DNA of 64,000 nucleotides. Source: Vagococcus sp. CY52-2. Lineage in GTDB: Bacteria > Bacillota > Bacilli > Lactobacillales > Vagococcaceae. This document shows positions 53,693-64,000 of this stretch, piece by piece. The number at the start of each line of letters is the position of its first letter. Position 1 is the first letter of the stretch. The stretch lies in contig NZ_CP093384.1 in NCBI RefSeq assembly GCF_022655055.1, forward strand, positions 868,001-932,000, given 5' to 3'. The notes under the pieces were generated by a model. The model saw only the letters and a program-made list of their open reading frames with translations. It had not been told where the DNA came from and searched no databases. Position numbers and translations under genes: made by a program.

Positions 53693-55042
53693 ATGTCACA
53701 TATTCGTTTTGATTATTCAAATGTCGGTACATTTATCGGTGACCATGAATTAGGTTACATGCAAGCAGAAGTAACAGCAGCACACAATGCATTGCGTGAA
53801 GGGACTGGACCAGGAAATGATTTCCGTGGTTGGATTGATTTACCAGAAAACTATGATAAAGAAGAATTTGCTCGCGTTAAAAAAGCAGCAGAAAAAATTC
53901 AATCAGATTCAGATATTTTAATCGTCATTGGAATTGGTGGGTCATACTTAGGAGCTAAAGCTGCTATCGACTTTTTAAACCACTCATTCTATAACCTTTT
54001 AGACAATGAAGAAAGAAAAACACCACAAGTATTCTTTGCTGGAAATTCTATTAGCTCAACTTATTTAGCTGATTTAATCCAAATTATTGGGGACAAAGAT
54101 TTCTCAGTGAATGTTATTTCTAAATCTGGTACAACAACTGAACCAGCAATTGCATTTAGAGTCTTTAAAGATTTATTAGAGAAAAAATACGGTAAAGAAG
54201 AAGCAAACAAACGTATCTACGCAACAACTGATAAAGCACGCGGCGCTGTTAAAACAGAAGCTGACGTTGAAGGTTGGGAAACATTTGTTATTCCTGATGA
54301 TGTTGGGGGACGTTTTACTGTATTAACTCCAGTTGGATTACTTCCAATCGCTGTAACAGGTGCCAACATTGATGAGTTAATGAAAGGTGCTGCTGACGCA
54401 CGCGTTGCATACAGCTCTGATGATTTAACAAAAAATGAAGCGTATCAATATGCTGCATTACGTAACATTTTATACCGTAAAGGAAAAGTAACAGAGTTAT
54501 TAATCAATTACGAACCAAACTTACAATATTTCTCTGAATGGTGGAAACAATTATTCGGTGAGTCTGAAGGGAAAGATCAAAAAGGTATCTACCCATCAAG
54601 TGCGAACTTCTCAACTGACTTACATTCATTAGGTCAATACATTCAAGAAGGGCGCCGTAACATTTTTGAAACCGTCATTAAAGTCGAAAAACCTCGTAAA
54701 AGCGTGGAGATTCCAGTACTTGATCAAGACTTAGATGGTTTAGGTTACATTCAAGGAAAAGAAATTGACTTTGTTAATACAAAAGCCTTTGAAGGAACAC
54801 TTTTAGCGCATACAGATGGTGATGTGCCAAACTTTGTGGTAAATATTCCTGAAACAGATGCTTACACATTAGGTTACTTAATGTACTTCTTTGAAATCGC
54901 AGTTGGTATTTCAGGTTACTTAAATGGTGTCAACCCATTTGATCAACCAGGTGTTGAAGCATATAAGAAAAACATGTTTGCTTTACTTGGAAAACCAGGT
55001 TTTGAAGAGTTAGCAAAAGAATTAAACGAACGTCTTAAATAA
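53693..55042 (+). CDS. pgi: Glucose-6-phosphate isomerase
   Basis: The 449-residue glycolytic enzyme interconverts glucose-6-phosphate and fructose-6-phosphate. It shows [49 protein letters not shown] and the C-terminal [14 protein letters not shown] with the catalytic lysine. I use ATG 53693, seven bases after AGGAGGATG; the frame also opens at 53687. Single gene with its own terminator; a strong promoter is expected. Confidence 0.96.
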   Translation: MSHIRFDYSNVGTFIGDHELGYMQAEVTAAHNALREGTGPGNDFRGWIDLPENYDKEEFARVKKAAEKIQSDSDILIVIGIGGSYLGAKAAIDFLNHSFYNLLDNEERKTPQVFFAGNSISSTYLADLIQIIGDKDFSVNVISKSGTTTEPAIAFRVFKDLLEKKYGKEEANKRIYATTDKARGAVKTEADVEGWETFVIPDDVGGRFTVLTPVGLLPIAVTGANIDELMKGAADARVAYSSDDLTKNEAYQYAALRNILYRKGKVTELLINYEPNLQYFSEWWKQLFGESEGKDQKGIYPSSANFSTDLHSLGQYIQEGRRNIFETVIKVEKPRKSVEIPVLDQDLDGLGYIQGKEIDFVNTKAFEGTLLAHTDGDVPNFVVNIPETDAYTLGYLMYFFEIAVGISGYLNGVNPFDQPGVEAYKKNMFALLGKPGFEELAKELNERLK

Positions 55043-55053
55043 GACAATTGATG

Positions 55054-55086
55054 AGCGCTCGACACATTTGTCGGGTGCTTTTTTAA
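55054..55086 (+). terminator. Terminator of pgi
   Basis: AGCGCTCGACA (55054-55064) and TGTCGGGTGCT (55069-55079) pair over 11 bases with two wobbles, followed by TTTTTT. Confidence 0.85.
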
Positions 55087-55098
55087 TGGAGGAAACGT

Positions 55099-55788
55099 AT
55101 GACACCAACACAAACAACCCTTTTTTCAATGCAAGATACGACTTACAAAGCCTTTAACGCGAGATTAATCCCGACCATTAGTCCTGATAAGGTCATTGGT
55201 GTGAGGATGCCACAACTTAGAAAACTAGCTAAAGAGATGATTAAAAATGAGGATACAGTCAATTTTTTATCAGAATTACCTCATACCTATCACGAGGAAA
55301 ATGTCCTGCATATGTTGATTATCTCAAGTATAAAAGACTTTGATGAAGCCATTAAAGCATACCAAACGTTTTTGCCTTATGTGGATAATTGGGCCGTGAC
55401 AGATTGCCAAACACCTGCTGTATTTAAAAAGAATCCAGACAAATTACTACCATATATAGACGAATGGCTGGTTTCAAGTGAGGAATACACCATCCGTTTT
55501 GCTATATTGCAGCTGATGAATATTTATCTAACAGAAGACAACTTCAATGAATCGATATTAGAGCGTGTGTGTGAGGTGAAAAATGAGGCCTATTATGTCA
55601 ATATGATGCGAGCATGGTTTTTTGCGACCAGTTTGGCTAAGCAGTATGATGTAACGATTCCCTATATTAATGAGAGAAGATTAGATGACTGGACACATCA
55701 AAAAACGATTCAAAAGGCGCGTGAGAGTTTAAGAATCTCACCAGAAACAAAAGACTATCTAAAGACACTTAAAAAGCCTTCCAATTAA
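55099..55788 (+). CDS. DNA alkylation repair protein (AlkD-like HEAT repeat)
   Basis: The 229-residue all-helical protein matches the AlkC/AlkD DNA glycosylase family: GVRMPQLRKLAKEM near the N-terminus, YVDNWAVTDCQTP with the catalytic-type Asp and Trp, and LMNIYLTEDNFN in later HEAT-like repeats. Family members remove alkylated purines without base flipping. GGAGG precedes the ATG. It sits just after the pgi terminator and ends in a bidirectional hairpin. Confidence 0.88.
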   Translation: MTPTQTTLFSMQDTTYKAFNARLIPTISPDKVIGVRMPQLRKLAKEMIKNEDTVNFLSELPHTYHEENVLHMLIISSIKDFDEAIKAYQTFLPYVDNWAVTDCQTPAVFKKNPDKLLPYIDEWLVSSEEYTIRFAILQLMNIYLTEDNFNESILERVCEVKNEAYYVNMMRAWFFATSLAKQYDVTIPYINERRLDDWTHQKTIQKARESLRISPETKDYLKTLKKPSN

Positions 55789-55802
55789 TGGAAAGCTTTT
55801 TA
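55771..55802. terminator. Bidirectional terminator, alkD-like gene / small ORF
   Basis: AAAAAGC.TTCC (from 55771) and GGAA.GCTTTTT (to 55801) form a hairpin that overlaps the stop codons of both convergent genes. Confidence 0.75.
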
Positions 55803-55973
55803 AGGTGCTTTAGTTCCAAACATATTCATTTTTGGTTTGGGAATTTCTTTGTTATGTTGAGCTGCTAAATCCATGGCTTTAACATACAAATCAAGTTTTT
55901 GTTCGAGTGTTAATTCTTTTTTTTCAGACATCAAGACAGCTTGAGCAAATTTTTCTTTGTCAATATAAATCAT
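55800..55973 (-). CDS. Small conserved-looking protein, 57 aa
   Basis: This reverse-strand ORF has a clear ribosome site (GAGGGG, eight to nine bases before ATG 55973). It encodes a soluble helical protein starting MIYIDKEKFAQAVLMSEKKE, with a central helix (LEQKLDLYVKAMDLAAQH) and a Pro/Lys-rich tail. It ends at the shared hairpin at 55771-55802. The arrangement supports a true gene; no function is recognised. Confidence 0.7.
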   Translation of the reverse strand: MIYIDKEKFAQAVLMSEKKELTLEQKLDLYVKAMDLAAQHNKEIPKPKMNMFGTKAP

Positions 55974-56132
55974 TTATTCCAACCCCTCTTTGTTATTTAT
56001 TTCTTTCATTATAACAAATTTCAAGAAAAAAAGAGTTTTAAAGAATTGAATATTTAATGAATTTTTCAAAAAATGGGTAAAAAGATGTTATAATATGTCG
56101 ATAGATAAAAATTAGATGAAGGGGTAGAAAGA

Positions 56133-56321
56133 ATGAATCCAGAAGATTTTATAACAGAATTATCTCATTTAAAAGCGGTCCTTATATTAGATAAAAAGGG
56201 TGATATGAATCGATTTAATGTATTATATCAAGCTGCACAAAACGCGATGTTTAAGGGAGAAAGAATCAATAAAGAGTTGATGGAAGAATTTCTTTATTTT
56301 AGGAATCTAATAGAACGCTAA
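56133..56321 (+). CDS. Small hypothetical protein, 62 aa
   Basis: The helical 62-residue protein (MNPEDFITELSHLKAVLIL; ends FLYFRNLIER) starts after AAGGGG at nine bases. A TATAAT box lies at 56089-56094, about 40 bases before the start. It has no membrane segment or known domain. The gene is 27 bases ahead of the DUF1361 gene, with which it is probably co-transcribed. Confidence 0.7.
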   Translation: MNPEDFITELSHLKAVLILDKKGDMNRFNVLYQAAQNAMFKGERINKELMEEFLYFRNLIER

Positions 56322-56348
56322 TAATCAAGATAGAAAAGGGGTGAAAAA

Positions 56349-56978
56349 ATGAAAAATATGGTTAGATTAATGAGTCTATTATTTATCATTGGAGCGTATA
56401 ATACACGTTTTTCGTTTTTATCATTGAATATTTTATTAGCTTACATCCCTTTAGAGCTGTCATTTCAATTTTTTCGTGTCAAGAAAAATAGTTTAAAAAT
56501 AGGGTTAGCAGCTTTGTTTATGTTATATTTTCCTAATATTCCTTATTTGGTGACAGATATGATTCACATGGATATTTTAGATATTTATAACTATTTTACA
56601 GGAGATAGCATTAAAAATTTAGGTGATTGGACATTGACTGTGGTATTGTTTTTAGCGGTTTTTAGTTTTGTTTTAATTGGGTTTGGTCAATTGTTAAAAC
56701 TATTAAATTATATTAAAAATCGTTATACCCTAAACATGACTCAAGTCAGTTTGATATTAATTGTTGTGTGTTTGTTATCTTCACTAGGCATTTATGCTGG
56801 TAGATTTCCACCAAGGTTTCATTCTATTGATATTTTTGTTAGGCCTTGGTATGTGTTTAAAACCATTTTTCTTAACTGGTCACTCGTCAAATTAGAAATA
56901 GTCGTCCTTTTTTTAATTCTTCACTTAGCGATTGTTGGTGTGATGACAATGAATAAACAATTATCAACATTAAATTAA
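56349..56978 (+). CDS. DUF1361 membrane protein
   Basis: The 209-residue protein has about six membrane helices and the DUF1361 pattern NILLAYIPLELSF, ALFMLYFPNIPYLVTDMIHM and GIYAGRFPPRFHSID. The family is widespread in Firmicutes and its function is unknown. AAAGGGGTG precedes the ATG. It follows the 62-residue gene and ends at a terminator. Confidence 0.88.
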   Translation: MKNMVRLMSLLFIIGAYNTRFSFLSLNILLAYIPLELSFQFFRVKKNSLKIGLAALFMLYFPNIPYLVTDMIHMDILDIYNYFTGDSIKNLGDWTLTVVLFLAVFSFVLIGFGQLLKLLNYIKNRYTLNMTQVSLILIVVCLLSSLGIYAGRFPPRFHSIDIFVRPWYVFKTIFLNWSLVKLEIVVLFLILHLAIVGVMTMNKQLSTLN

Positions 56979-57018
56979 AAAGCACATCGCCTTTAATGAA
57001 GGTGACGTGCTTTTTTTT
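56977..57018. terminator. Bidirectional terminator, DUF1361 gene / MFS gene
   Basis: AAAAAGCAC.TC.CCTT and AAGG.GA.GTGCTTTTTTTT form a long imperfect stem around TAATG, with A- and T-runs for both convergent genes. Confidence 0.85.
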
Positions 57019-58222
57019 AATAGTTTTCAGCGCCTTTTTTAAGGAAGGCTAAAGAAAGTGTGGCTAAAATACCTAAAGCAAAGAAATAAATAAAAGCAGA
57101 GAAATAGGATTCAGAACCATCGACTAATGAACCAATAATGATTTGTGCTGTTGCGCCTCCTAGGATACCACCAGTTGAAATAGTAGAGTAACTTGGTGCA
57201 AAGTGTTTACCAGTAAATACTTTCAGTGGGATTGTCATAAGGGTCACAAAGGCAACTGTCATAGACAATGTTGCTAATCCTAAAACGAGGATAAATGGGA
57301 TAAGAGAATGGAGATAATAAGATAAAAAGACTAATGATGAACCGATCGTTGCCATCATCATAATCACCAGTGTATCCTTCTCAGAAAAAAACTTGCTTAC
57401 AACATAACTTCCACCAATGGCTCCAATGAGAGAAAAGACCCCAACGCATGAACTGACCATACCAGATTGAGTCAGTGTAATACCACGTTGACTTGTTAAA
57501 AAGCTTGGTAACCAGTTGTTAATACCGTAAAGTAAACTATTGATAAAAAATGCGGCAGCAAATAGTGTCCAAATATTTCGGTTTTTCCAAATATTCAGTA
57601 AGGATACTTTTTCAGACGCTTCTTCAATGACTTCTTTTGATTGTTTATTCGGTGTAGGAATAATTCTTACTATAATAAAAGAAGCTAAAATAGCCAGAAT
57701 AGTTAGTAACATGTAAGCAAATTTCCAATTGTATTGCTCGATAATTGGTGATAGTAGAATAGGTCCCACAATGCCAGCAATACCTGAGGAAGAAATGAGA
57801 ATCCCTTTAGCAAATGTCCTGCGTTCTAAAGGGAAATGATCAATGATTTCCTTACTAGAAGCAGAAGGGTAACCAGAATGAGCCAGCATACCTGTTAATA
57901 ATCTAATGGCTAAGAGCATTGTCACGGTTTCTCCAAAACTGAAGATAAAATCAAACACCCCAATCATAAAGACAGACCAAATAAGGACTTTCTTTGCCCC
58001 AAATTGATTAATCGCAAAACTCATAGGAACCTGCATAATAGCGTAACCAATAAAGAACGCACTTAAAATGAGTCCTTTTTGACTTTCAGTCATAGGAATA
58101 TCCTTGCTAATGGAAATGATAGAAATCCCAACAGATAATTTATCAATATAGACAATCACATAACCTAGAAATAATGTGGATAATAGTAAAGATAAATTAA
58201 CTTGTTTTTTTGTATTGTTCAT
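57017..58222 (-). CDS. Major facilitator superfamily transporter
   Basis: The 401-residue protein has twelve predicted helices in two halves with a central cytoplasmic loop (about 190-215, rich in Lys/Glu). It belongs to the anion:cation symporter style of MFS (DKLSVGISIISISKDIPMTESQKGLILSAFF at the start, split by helix 1-2), often carrying organic or sugar acids. The substrate cannot be told from sequence. AAAGGACACG precedes the ATG. Single gene, divergent from parE across 261 nt. Confidence 0.87.
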   Translation of the reverse strand: MNNTKKQVNLSLLLSTLFLGYVIVYIDKLSVGISIISISKDIPMTESQKGLILSAFFIGYAIMQVPMSFAINQFGAKKVLIWSVFMIGVFDFIFSFGETVTMLLAIRLLTGMLAHSGYPSASSKEIIDHFPLERRTFAKGILISSSGIAGIVGPILLSPIIEQYNWKFAYMLLTILAILASFIIVRIIPTPNKQSKEVIEEASEKVSLLNIWKNRNIWTLFAAAFFINSLLYGINNWLPSFLTSQRGITLTQSGMVSSCVGVFSLIGAIGGSYVVSKFFSEKDTLVIMMMATIGSSLVFLSYYLHSLIPFILVLGLATLSMTVAFVTLMTIPLKVFTGKHFAPSYSTISTGGILGGATAQIIIGSLVDGSESYFSAFIYFFALGILATLSLAFLKKGAENY

Positions 58223-58332
58223 AGACGTGTCCTTTCTAAAAAAATATCATCATTTAATAAATATACAGTTTTTTAAAAACGTTGTAAATTGAAAAATCAA
58301 AAGCTTCATTATTTTTTCGAAAAAAACTAACT

Positions 58333-58361
58333 TTGCAAGATACATTATTTTATTATAGAAT
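58333..58361 (+). promoter_or_regulatory. Possible parE promoter
   Basis: TTGCAA (about 58333) and TATAGAAT at a 16-17 base spacing form a plausible vegetative promoter about 120 bases before parE. Confidence 0.4.
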
Positions 58362-58468
58362 AAATGATGTTGCCGTGAATAGGGCGAATACCTGTTCTTT
58401 ACATCGGCGTAAAAGTAGCCTATTATTGATTAGAACAAGCAACTAACTTGTTTACGTAATGATGGTAG

Positions 58469-60499
<2,031 letters not shown>

Positions 60500-60528
60500 C
60501 GAGTACCAACAAAAGGGAGAGAACAAGA

Positions 60529-62985
60529 ATGAATCAAGAGCATGGGATTCAAAATCTTAGTCTTGAAGATGTAATGGGAGATCGTTTTGGACGTTATTCA
60601 AAATACATTATTCAAGATAGAGCATTACCCGATATAAGAGATGGACTAAAACCTGTTCAACGTCGGATTTTATTTTCAATGAATAAAGATGGCAATACTT
60701 ATGAAAAAAGTTTTAGAAAATCAGCTAAATCGGTCGGAAACATCATGGGGAATTACCATCCTCATGGTGATAGTAGTATTTACGAAGCAATGGTTCGTAT
60801 GAGTCAAGATTGGAAGTTACGCGAGCCATTAATCGAAATGCATGGAAATAACGGGAGTATGGATGGCGATCCTCCTGCTGCGATGCGTTATACTGAAGCA
60901 CGCTTATCAAAACTTAGTGGTGAATTATTAAAAGATATTGAAAAAGAAACCGTGGATTTTGTTTGGAACTTTGATGATACTGAAAAAGAACCAACTGTGT
61001 TACCCGCAGGATTTCCTAACCTACTAGTTAATGGATCAACAGGGATTTCAGCTGGGTATGCAACCGAAATTCCAACACACAATTTAGGTGAAGTCATTGA
61101 TGGCACGATTTATTTAATCGATCATCCAAATGCTAGTGTGGAAAAATTAATGGAATTTATTCCTGGACCAGATTTTCCGACAGGTGCGATTCTTCAAGGG
61201 AAAAAAGAATTGAAAAAAGCCTACGAAACAGGCAAAGGTCGCGTGATTATTCGTTCTAAAACAGAAATCGAACCGCTTAAAGGTGGACGTGAACAAATTG
61301 TGATTACAGAAATTCCTTATGAAGTGAATAAAGCTAACTTAGTGAAAAAAATGGATGAATTGCGTTTAACAAAACGTGTGGAAGGAATATCTGAAGTTAG
61401 AGATGAAACAGATAGAACGGGTTTACGTATTGTAGTTGAGCTCCGTAAAGAAGTCGATGCTACAGGTATTTTAAACTATTTACTTAAAAATACGGAACTG
61501 CAAGTCAATTATAATTTTAATATGGTAGCTATCAACAAACTTCGTCCACAACAAGTTGGTTTGAAAGATATCTTAGAAGGCTATATTACTCACCGTAAAC
61601 AAGTCATCATTGACCGTAGTCAGTTTGATTTAACTAAAGCGAAGAAGCGTGAACATATTGTACTAGGCTTGATGAAAGCTTTATCCATCTTGGATGATGT
61701 GATTCGCATTATTCGTCAAAGTAAAGACAAAAAGAATGCCAAAGATAATTTGATTTCAGCACATAACTTTAGTGAAGAACAAGCAGAAGCGATTGTATCA
61801 TTGCAATTATATCGCTTGACTAATACGGATATTACAGCTCTTGAGCAAGAAGCAGCTGAGTTAGAACAATTGATTAAATCACTTGAGTTAATCATTCATA
61901 ACCCAAATGAGTTGTTAAAAGTCATGAAAAAAGAATTACGTGAAGTGAAGAAAAATTATGACACTGACAGAAGAACGGTGTTAGAAGATAAGATAGAAGA
62001 AATTAATATTGAAACAGCAGTTATTGTGCCACAAGAAGACGTCATGGTGAGTGTGACGCGTGAAGGGTATGTTAAACGAAGTAGTTTAAGATCATATGGA
62101 GCATCCAAAGATGATGCGATTGATATGAAAGAATCTGATCAACTGATTTATGCTGGACAATTAAATACTCATCATCATGTATTATTTGTGACAACTAAAG
62201 GAAATATCATTTATCGACCTGTGCATGAATTAACAGATAAAAAATGGAAAGATGTTGGTGAACATTTTTCACAAACGCTAAGTACCCTTCTTCCAAATGA
62301 GCAAATATTAAAAGTCTTTCCTTATGAAACACTTGATGAGACGAAAGAATTTGTCTTTGTCACAAAGGAAGGCATGATTAAACGAACACCAATGAGCGAA
62401 TTTTCTAGTTGGCGAACCTATAGGAGTAGACCGTTGATGTGTATGAAACTTAAAACAGACACAGACGAATTGATTAGTGCAAATTTGGTATCAGCTCAAA
62501 TAGAGTACGAAGTCACATTAATAAGCCACTTAGGATTTGGACTACGTTATGATTTAAGTGAAGTGCCAACAGTTGGAGCAAAAGCATCTGGCGTTAAAGC
62601 CATGAACTTAAAGGAAGGAGATTATTTGGTTTCCAGTCATATTTTCCCAATTAGTACGGCAGAACATTTGGTGACAGTCGTGACACAACGTGGATCAGTC
62701 AAGAAAATGGATGTATTAGAGATTAGTAAATTAGGGCGAGCAAAACGTGGTTTGATGGTTTTAAGAGAATTGAAAAATAATCCACACCGCGTCTTTTTAG
62801 CGATATCAACTAATGGTGATAATGAATTAATTATAATAGAAACCAAAAACGGTTCAAGCTATACAGTTGATACAAAGGACATCCCTATAAACGATAGAAC
62901 GTCTAATGGCTCATTTATTTCGAATGAAAAAGTAGATGGAGAAGTGATTAAATTAACTGTTTCACAAAAAGAAAAAGAAGATTAA
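60529..62985 (+). CDS. parC: DNA topoisomerase IV subunit A
   Basis: The 818-residue cleavage subunit has the active-site Tyr121 in [11 protein letters not shown]. The quinolone-determining region reads [17 protein letters not shown] with Ser82 and Glu86, the unmutated residues at the two main resistance positions. The coiled-coil tower and the C-terminal beta-pinwheel (about 500-810) follow. The pinwheel lacks a GyrA-box of the QRRGGKG type, as expected for ParC. It lies 29 bases after parE, with AAGGGAG upstream. Confidence 0.96.
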   Translation: MNQEHGIQNLSLEDVMGDRFGRYSKYIIQDRALPDIRDGLKPVQRRILFSMNKDGNTYEKSFRKSAKSVGNIMGNYHPHGDSSIYEAMVRMSQDWKLREPLIEMHGNNGSMDGDPPAAMRYTEARLSKLSGELLKDIEKETVDFVWNFDDTEKEPTVLPAGFPNLLVNGSTGISAGYATEIPTHNLGEVIDGTIYLIDHPNASVEKLMEFIPGPDFPTGAILQGKKELKKAYETGKGRVIIRSKTEIEPLKGGREQIVITEIPYEVNKANLVKKMDELRLTKRVEGISEVRDETDRTGLRIVVELRKEVDATGILNYLLKNTELQVNYNFNMVAINKLRPQQVGLKDILEGYITHRKQVIIDRSQFDLTKAKKREHIVLGLMKALSILDDVIRIIRQSKDKKNAKDNLISAHNFSEEQAEAIVSLQLYRLTNTDITALEQEAAELEQLIKSLELIIHNPNELLKVMKKELREVKKNYDTDRRTVLEDKIEEINIETAVIVPQEDVMVSVTREGYVKRSSLRSYGASKDDAIDMKESDQLIYAGQLNTHHHVLFVTTKGNIIYRPVHELTDKKWKDVGEHFSQTLSTLLPNEQILKVFPYETLDETKEFVFVTKEGMIKRTPMSEFSSWRTYRSRPLMCMKLKTDTDELISANLVSAQIEYEVTLISHLGFGLRYDLSEVPTVGAKASGVKAMNLKEGDYLVSSHIFPISTAEHLVTVVTQRGSVKKMDVLEISKLGRAKRGLMVLRELKNNPHRVFLAISTNGDNELIIIETKNGSSYTVDTKDIPINDRTSNGSFISNEKVDGEVIKLTVSQKEKED

Positions 62986-62986
62986 T

Positions 62987-63024
62987 AAAAAGAAGAAATC
63001 TTTAAAAGGTTTCTTCTTTTTTTC
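62987..63024 (+). terminator. Terminator of parEC
   Basis: AAAAGAAGAAATCTTT and AAAAGGTTTCTTCTTTT form a strong hairpin with a T-run immediately after parC. Confidence 0.88.
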
Positions 63025-63200
63025 TGTTATACGACACGATTTAAAATGTAACCGCTGTTGTAATACAGATGGGTACAGGAAATAAAACAGATAAGTGGAA
63101 AAACTTCCTTAATAAAATTTTAAGAAAGTCACTAAAGCTAGGGGTTAAACGGAAATTGTGTTTTTTTTAACAAAATTAGTATTTTTTTTCACTATAACAC

Positions 63201-63228
63201 TTGCGTGAATCTGTTTTTGTGTTATACT
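63201..63228 (+). promoter_or_regulatory. Candidate pflB promoter
   Basis: TTGCGT (63201-63206) and TATACT (63223-63228) are spaced by 16 bases, about 60 bases before the pflB start. The remainder of 63025-63290 is AT-rich without ORFs. I see no clear Rex or CcpA site. Confidence 0.5.
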
Positions 63229-63290
63229 GAACATGTAAATAAATGAAATATAAAACTTTGAAACAACTAACTTAAGGAGGTTCTCATATT

Positions 63291-64000
63291 ATGGGATACT
63301 GGGATGGATTTAAAGGTAGTAAATGGCGCACAACTGTGGATGTTAGAGATTTTATTCAAGCAAACTACACAGAATACAAAGGTGACGACAGTTTCTTAGA
63401 GCCAGCTGCTGACAGCACAGAAAAATTATGGACAAAATTACAAGAATTATTTGAAGTACAACACGAACAAAATGGTGTTTATGACATGGATAACAACATC
63501 CCTGCTACAGTAACATCACATGAACCTGGTTACTTAATTAAAGAAGAAGAAAAAATCGTTGGATTACAAACTGATGTTCCATTAAAACAAGCATTCATGC
63601 CATTTGGTGGTATTAACATGGCAAACAATGCTTTAGTATCAAATGGATACGAAATTGACGACGAAATGACTAAAATCTTCACTGACTGGAGAAAAACACA
63701 TAACCAAGGTGTATTTGATGCTTACACTCCAGAAATGAGAGCCGCTCGTAAAAATAAAATTATTACAGGTCTTCCAGATGCTTATGGCCGTGGACGTATT
63801 ATCGGTGACTACCGTCGTTTAGCATTATACGGAATTGACTTCTTAATCGCTGAAAAGAAAAAAGACTTATCTAACGTAGGGAACAAAGTGATGACAGATG
63901 ATGTGATTCGTTTACGTGAAGAAGTGTCTGATCAAATCAAAGCATTAGTTGCCATTAAAGAAATGGCGACTTACTACGGATTTGATATTTCTAAACCTGC
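63291..64000 (+). CDS. pflB: Formate acetyltransferase (pyruvate formate-lyase), N-terminal part
   Basis: The open frame from ATG 63291 runs to the window edge (236 codons) and begins MGYWDGFKGSKWRTTVDVRD. Segments TSHEPGYLIKEEEKIVGLQTD, PFGGINMA and RGRIIGDYRRLALYG (each within the conserved N-terminal part) are those of pyruvate formate-lyase. This glycyl-radical enzyme cleaves pyruvate to acetyl-CoA and formate in anaerobic mixed-acid fermentation. The catalytic Cys pair and glycyl-radical site lie beyond the window. AGGAGG sits nine to ten bases before the start. Confidence 0.96.
   Translation, partial: MGYWDGFKGSKWRTTVDVRDFIQANYTEYKGDDSFLEPAADSTEKLWTKLQELFEVQHEQNGVYDMDNNIPATVTSHEPGYLIKEEEKIVGLQTDVPLKQAFMPFGGINMANNALVSNGYEIDDEMTKIFTDWRKTHNQGVFDAYTPEMRAARKNKIITGLPDAYGRGRIIGDYRRLALYGIDFLIAEKKKDLSNVGNKVMTDDVIRLREEVSDQIKALVAIKEMATYYGFDISKP

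Overview
The window is AT-rich, densely packed Gram-positive DNA. Its housekeeping content is dnaG-rpoD, parE-parC, ftsK, ltaS, pgi, NADP-type gdhA and pflB. Together with WxL surface-protein operons and an LPXTG protein, this points to the Enterococcaceae. My best guess is Vagococcus or a close relative; this is an inference from gene content and protein style, not a database match.

Layout. 1-4.6 kb: mixed small genes. These are a DUF4041 gene whose only well-placed start is ATC, an AMP-dependent acyl-CoA synthetase-like gene, a frameshifted DNA glycosylase gene, a phage-replisome-like helix-turn-helix protein, two tiny ORFs and an odd tRNA-like element. 4.6-8.6 kb: sstT (serine/threonine uptake) and ftsK; ftsK ends in a perfect 70-nt palindrome. 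8.6-21.9 kb: an accessory surface-protein island of three WxL transcription units. It holds four WxL proteins, two DUF916/DUF3324 membrane-anchored partner proteins, one small LPXTG protein and a membrane protein, with an IS256-family transposase remnant between units. 22.0-25.7 kb: a Vex/MacB-like ABC transporter fused into an operon with a single-pass protein carrying about five PASTA-like repeats. 25.8-32.4 kb: a CtpE-like P-type ATPase, dnaG-rpoD and a secreted DUF1002 protein. 32.7-35.8 kb: a MacAB-like tripartite efflux system. 36.0-40.1 kb: a LanFEG-type lantibiotic-immunity ABC transporter followed directly by its two-component system, with no lantibiotic biosynthesis genes. 40.2-44.0 kb: a VOC dioxygenase-like protein, azlCD and an ABC-F protein behind a complete-looking transcription attenuator. 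44.1-64 kb: core genes (ltaS, rRNA methyltransferase, aroD, ybaK, membrane protein, BaiN-like flavoprotein, gdhA, pgi, alkD-like, DUF1361, MFS, parE, parC and the start of pflB).

How the parts work together. The window is rich in cell-envelope functions: surface display (WxL, LPXTG), teichoic-acid synthesis (LtaS), envelope-sensing or detoxifying ABC systems (PASTA-ABC, MacAB-like, LanFEG with its sensor) and a ribosome-protection ABC-F protein. The three most interesting items are the PASTA-ABC operon beside the WxL island, the ABC-F attenuator with a three-codon upstream ORF, and the stand-alone LanFEG-RK detoxification module. No CRISPR array, intact transposon, rRNA operon or canonical tRNA was found.
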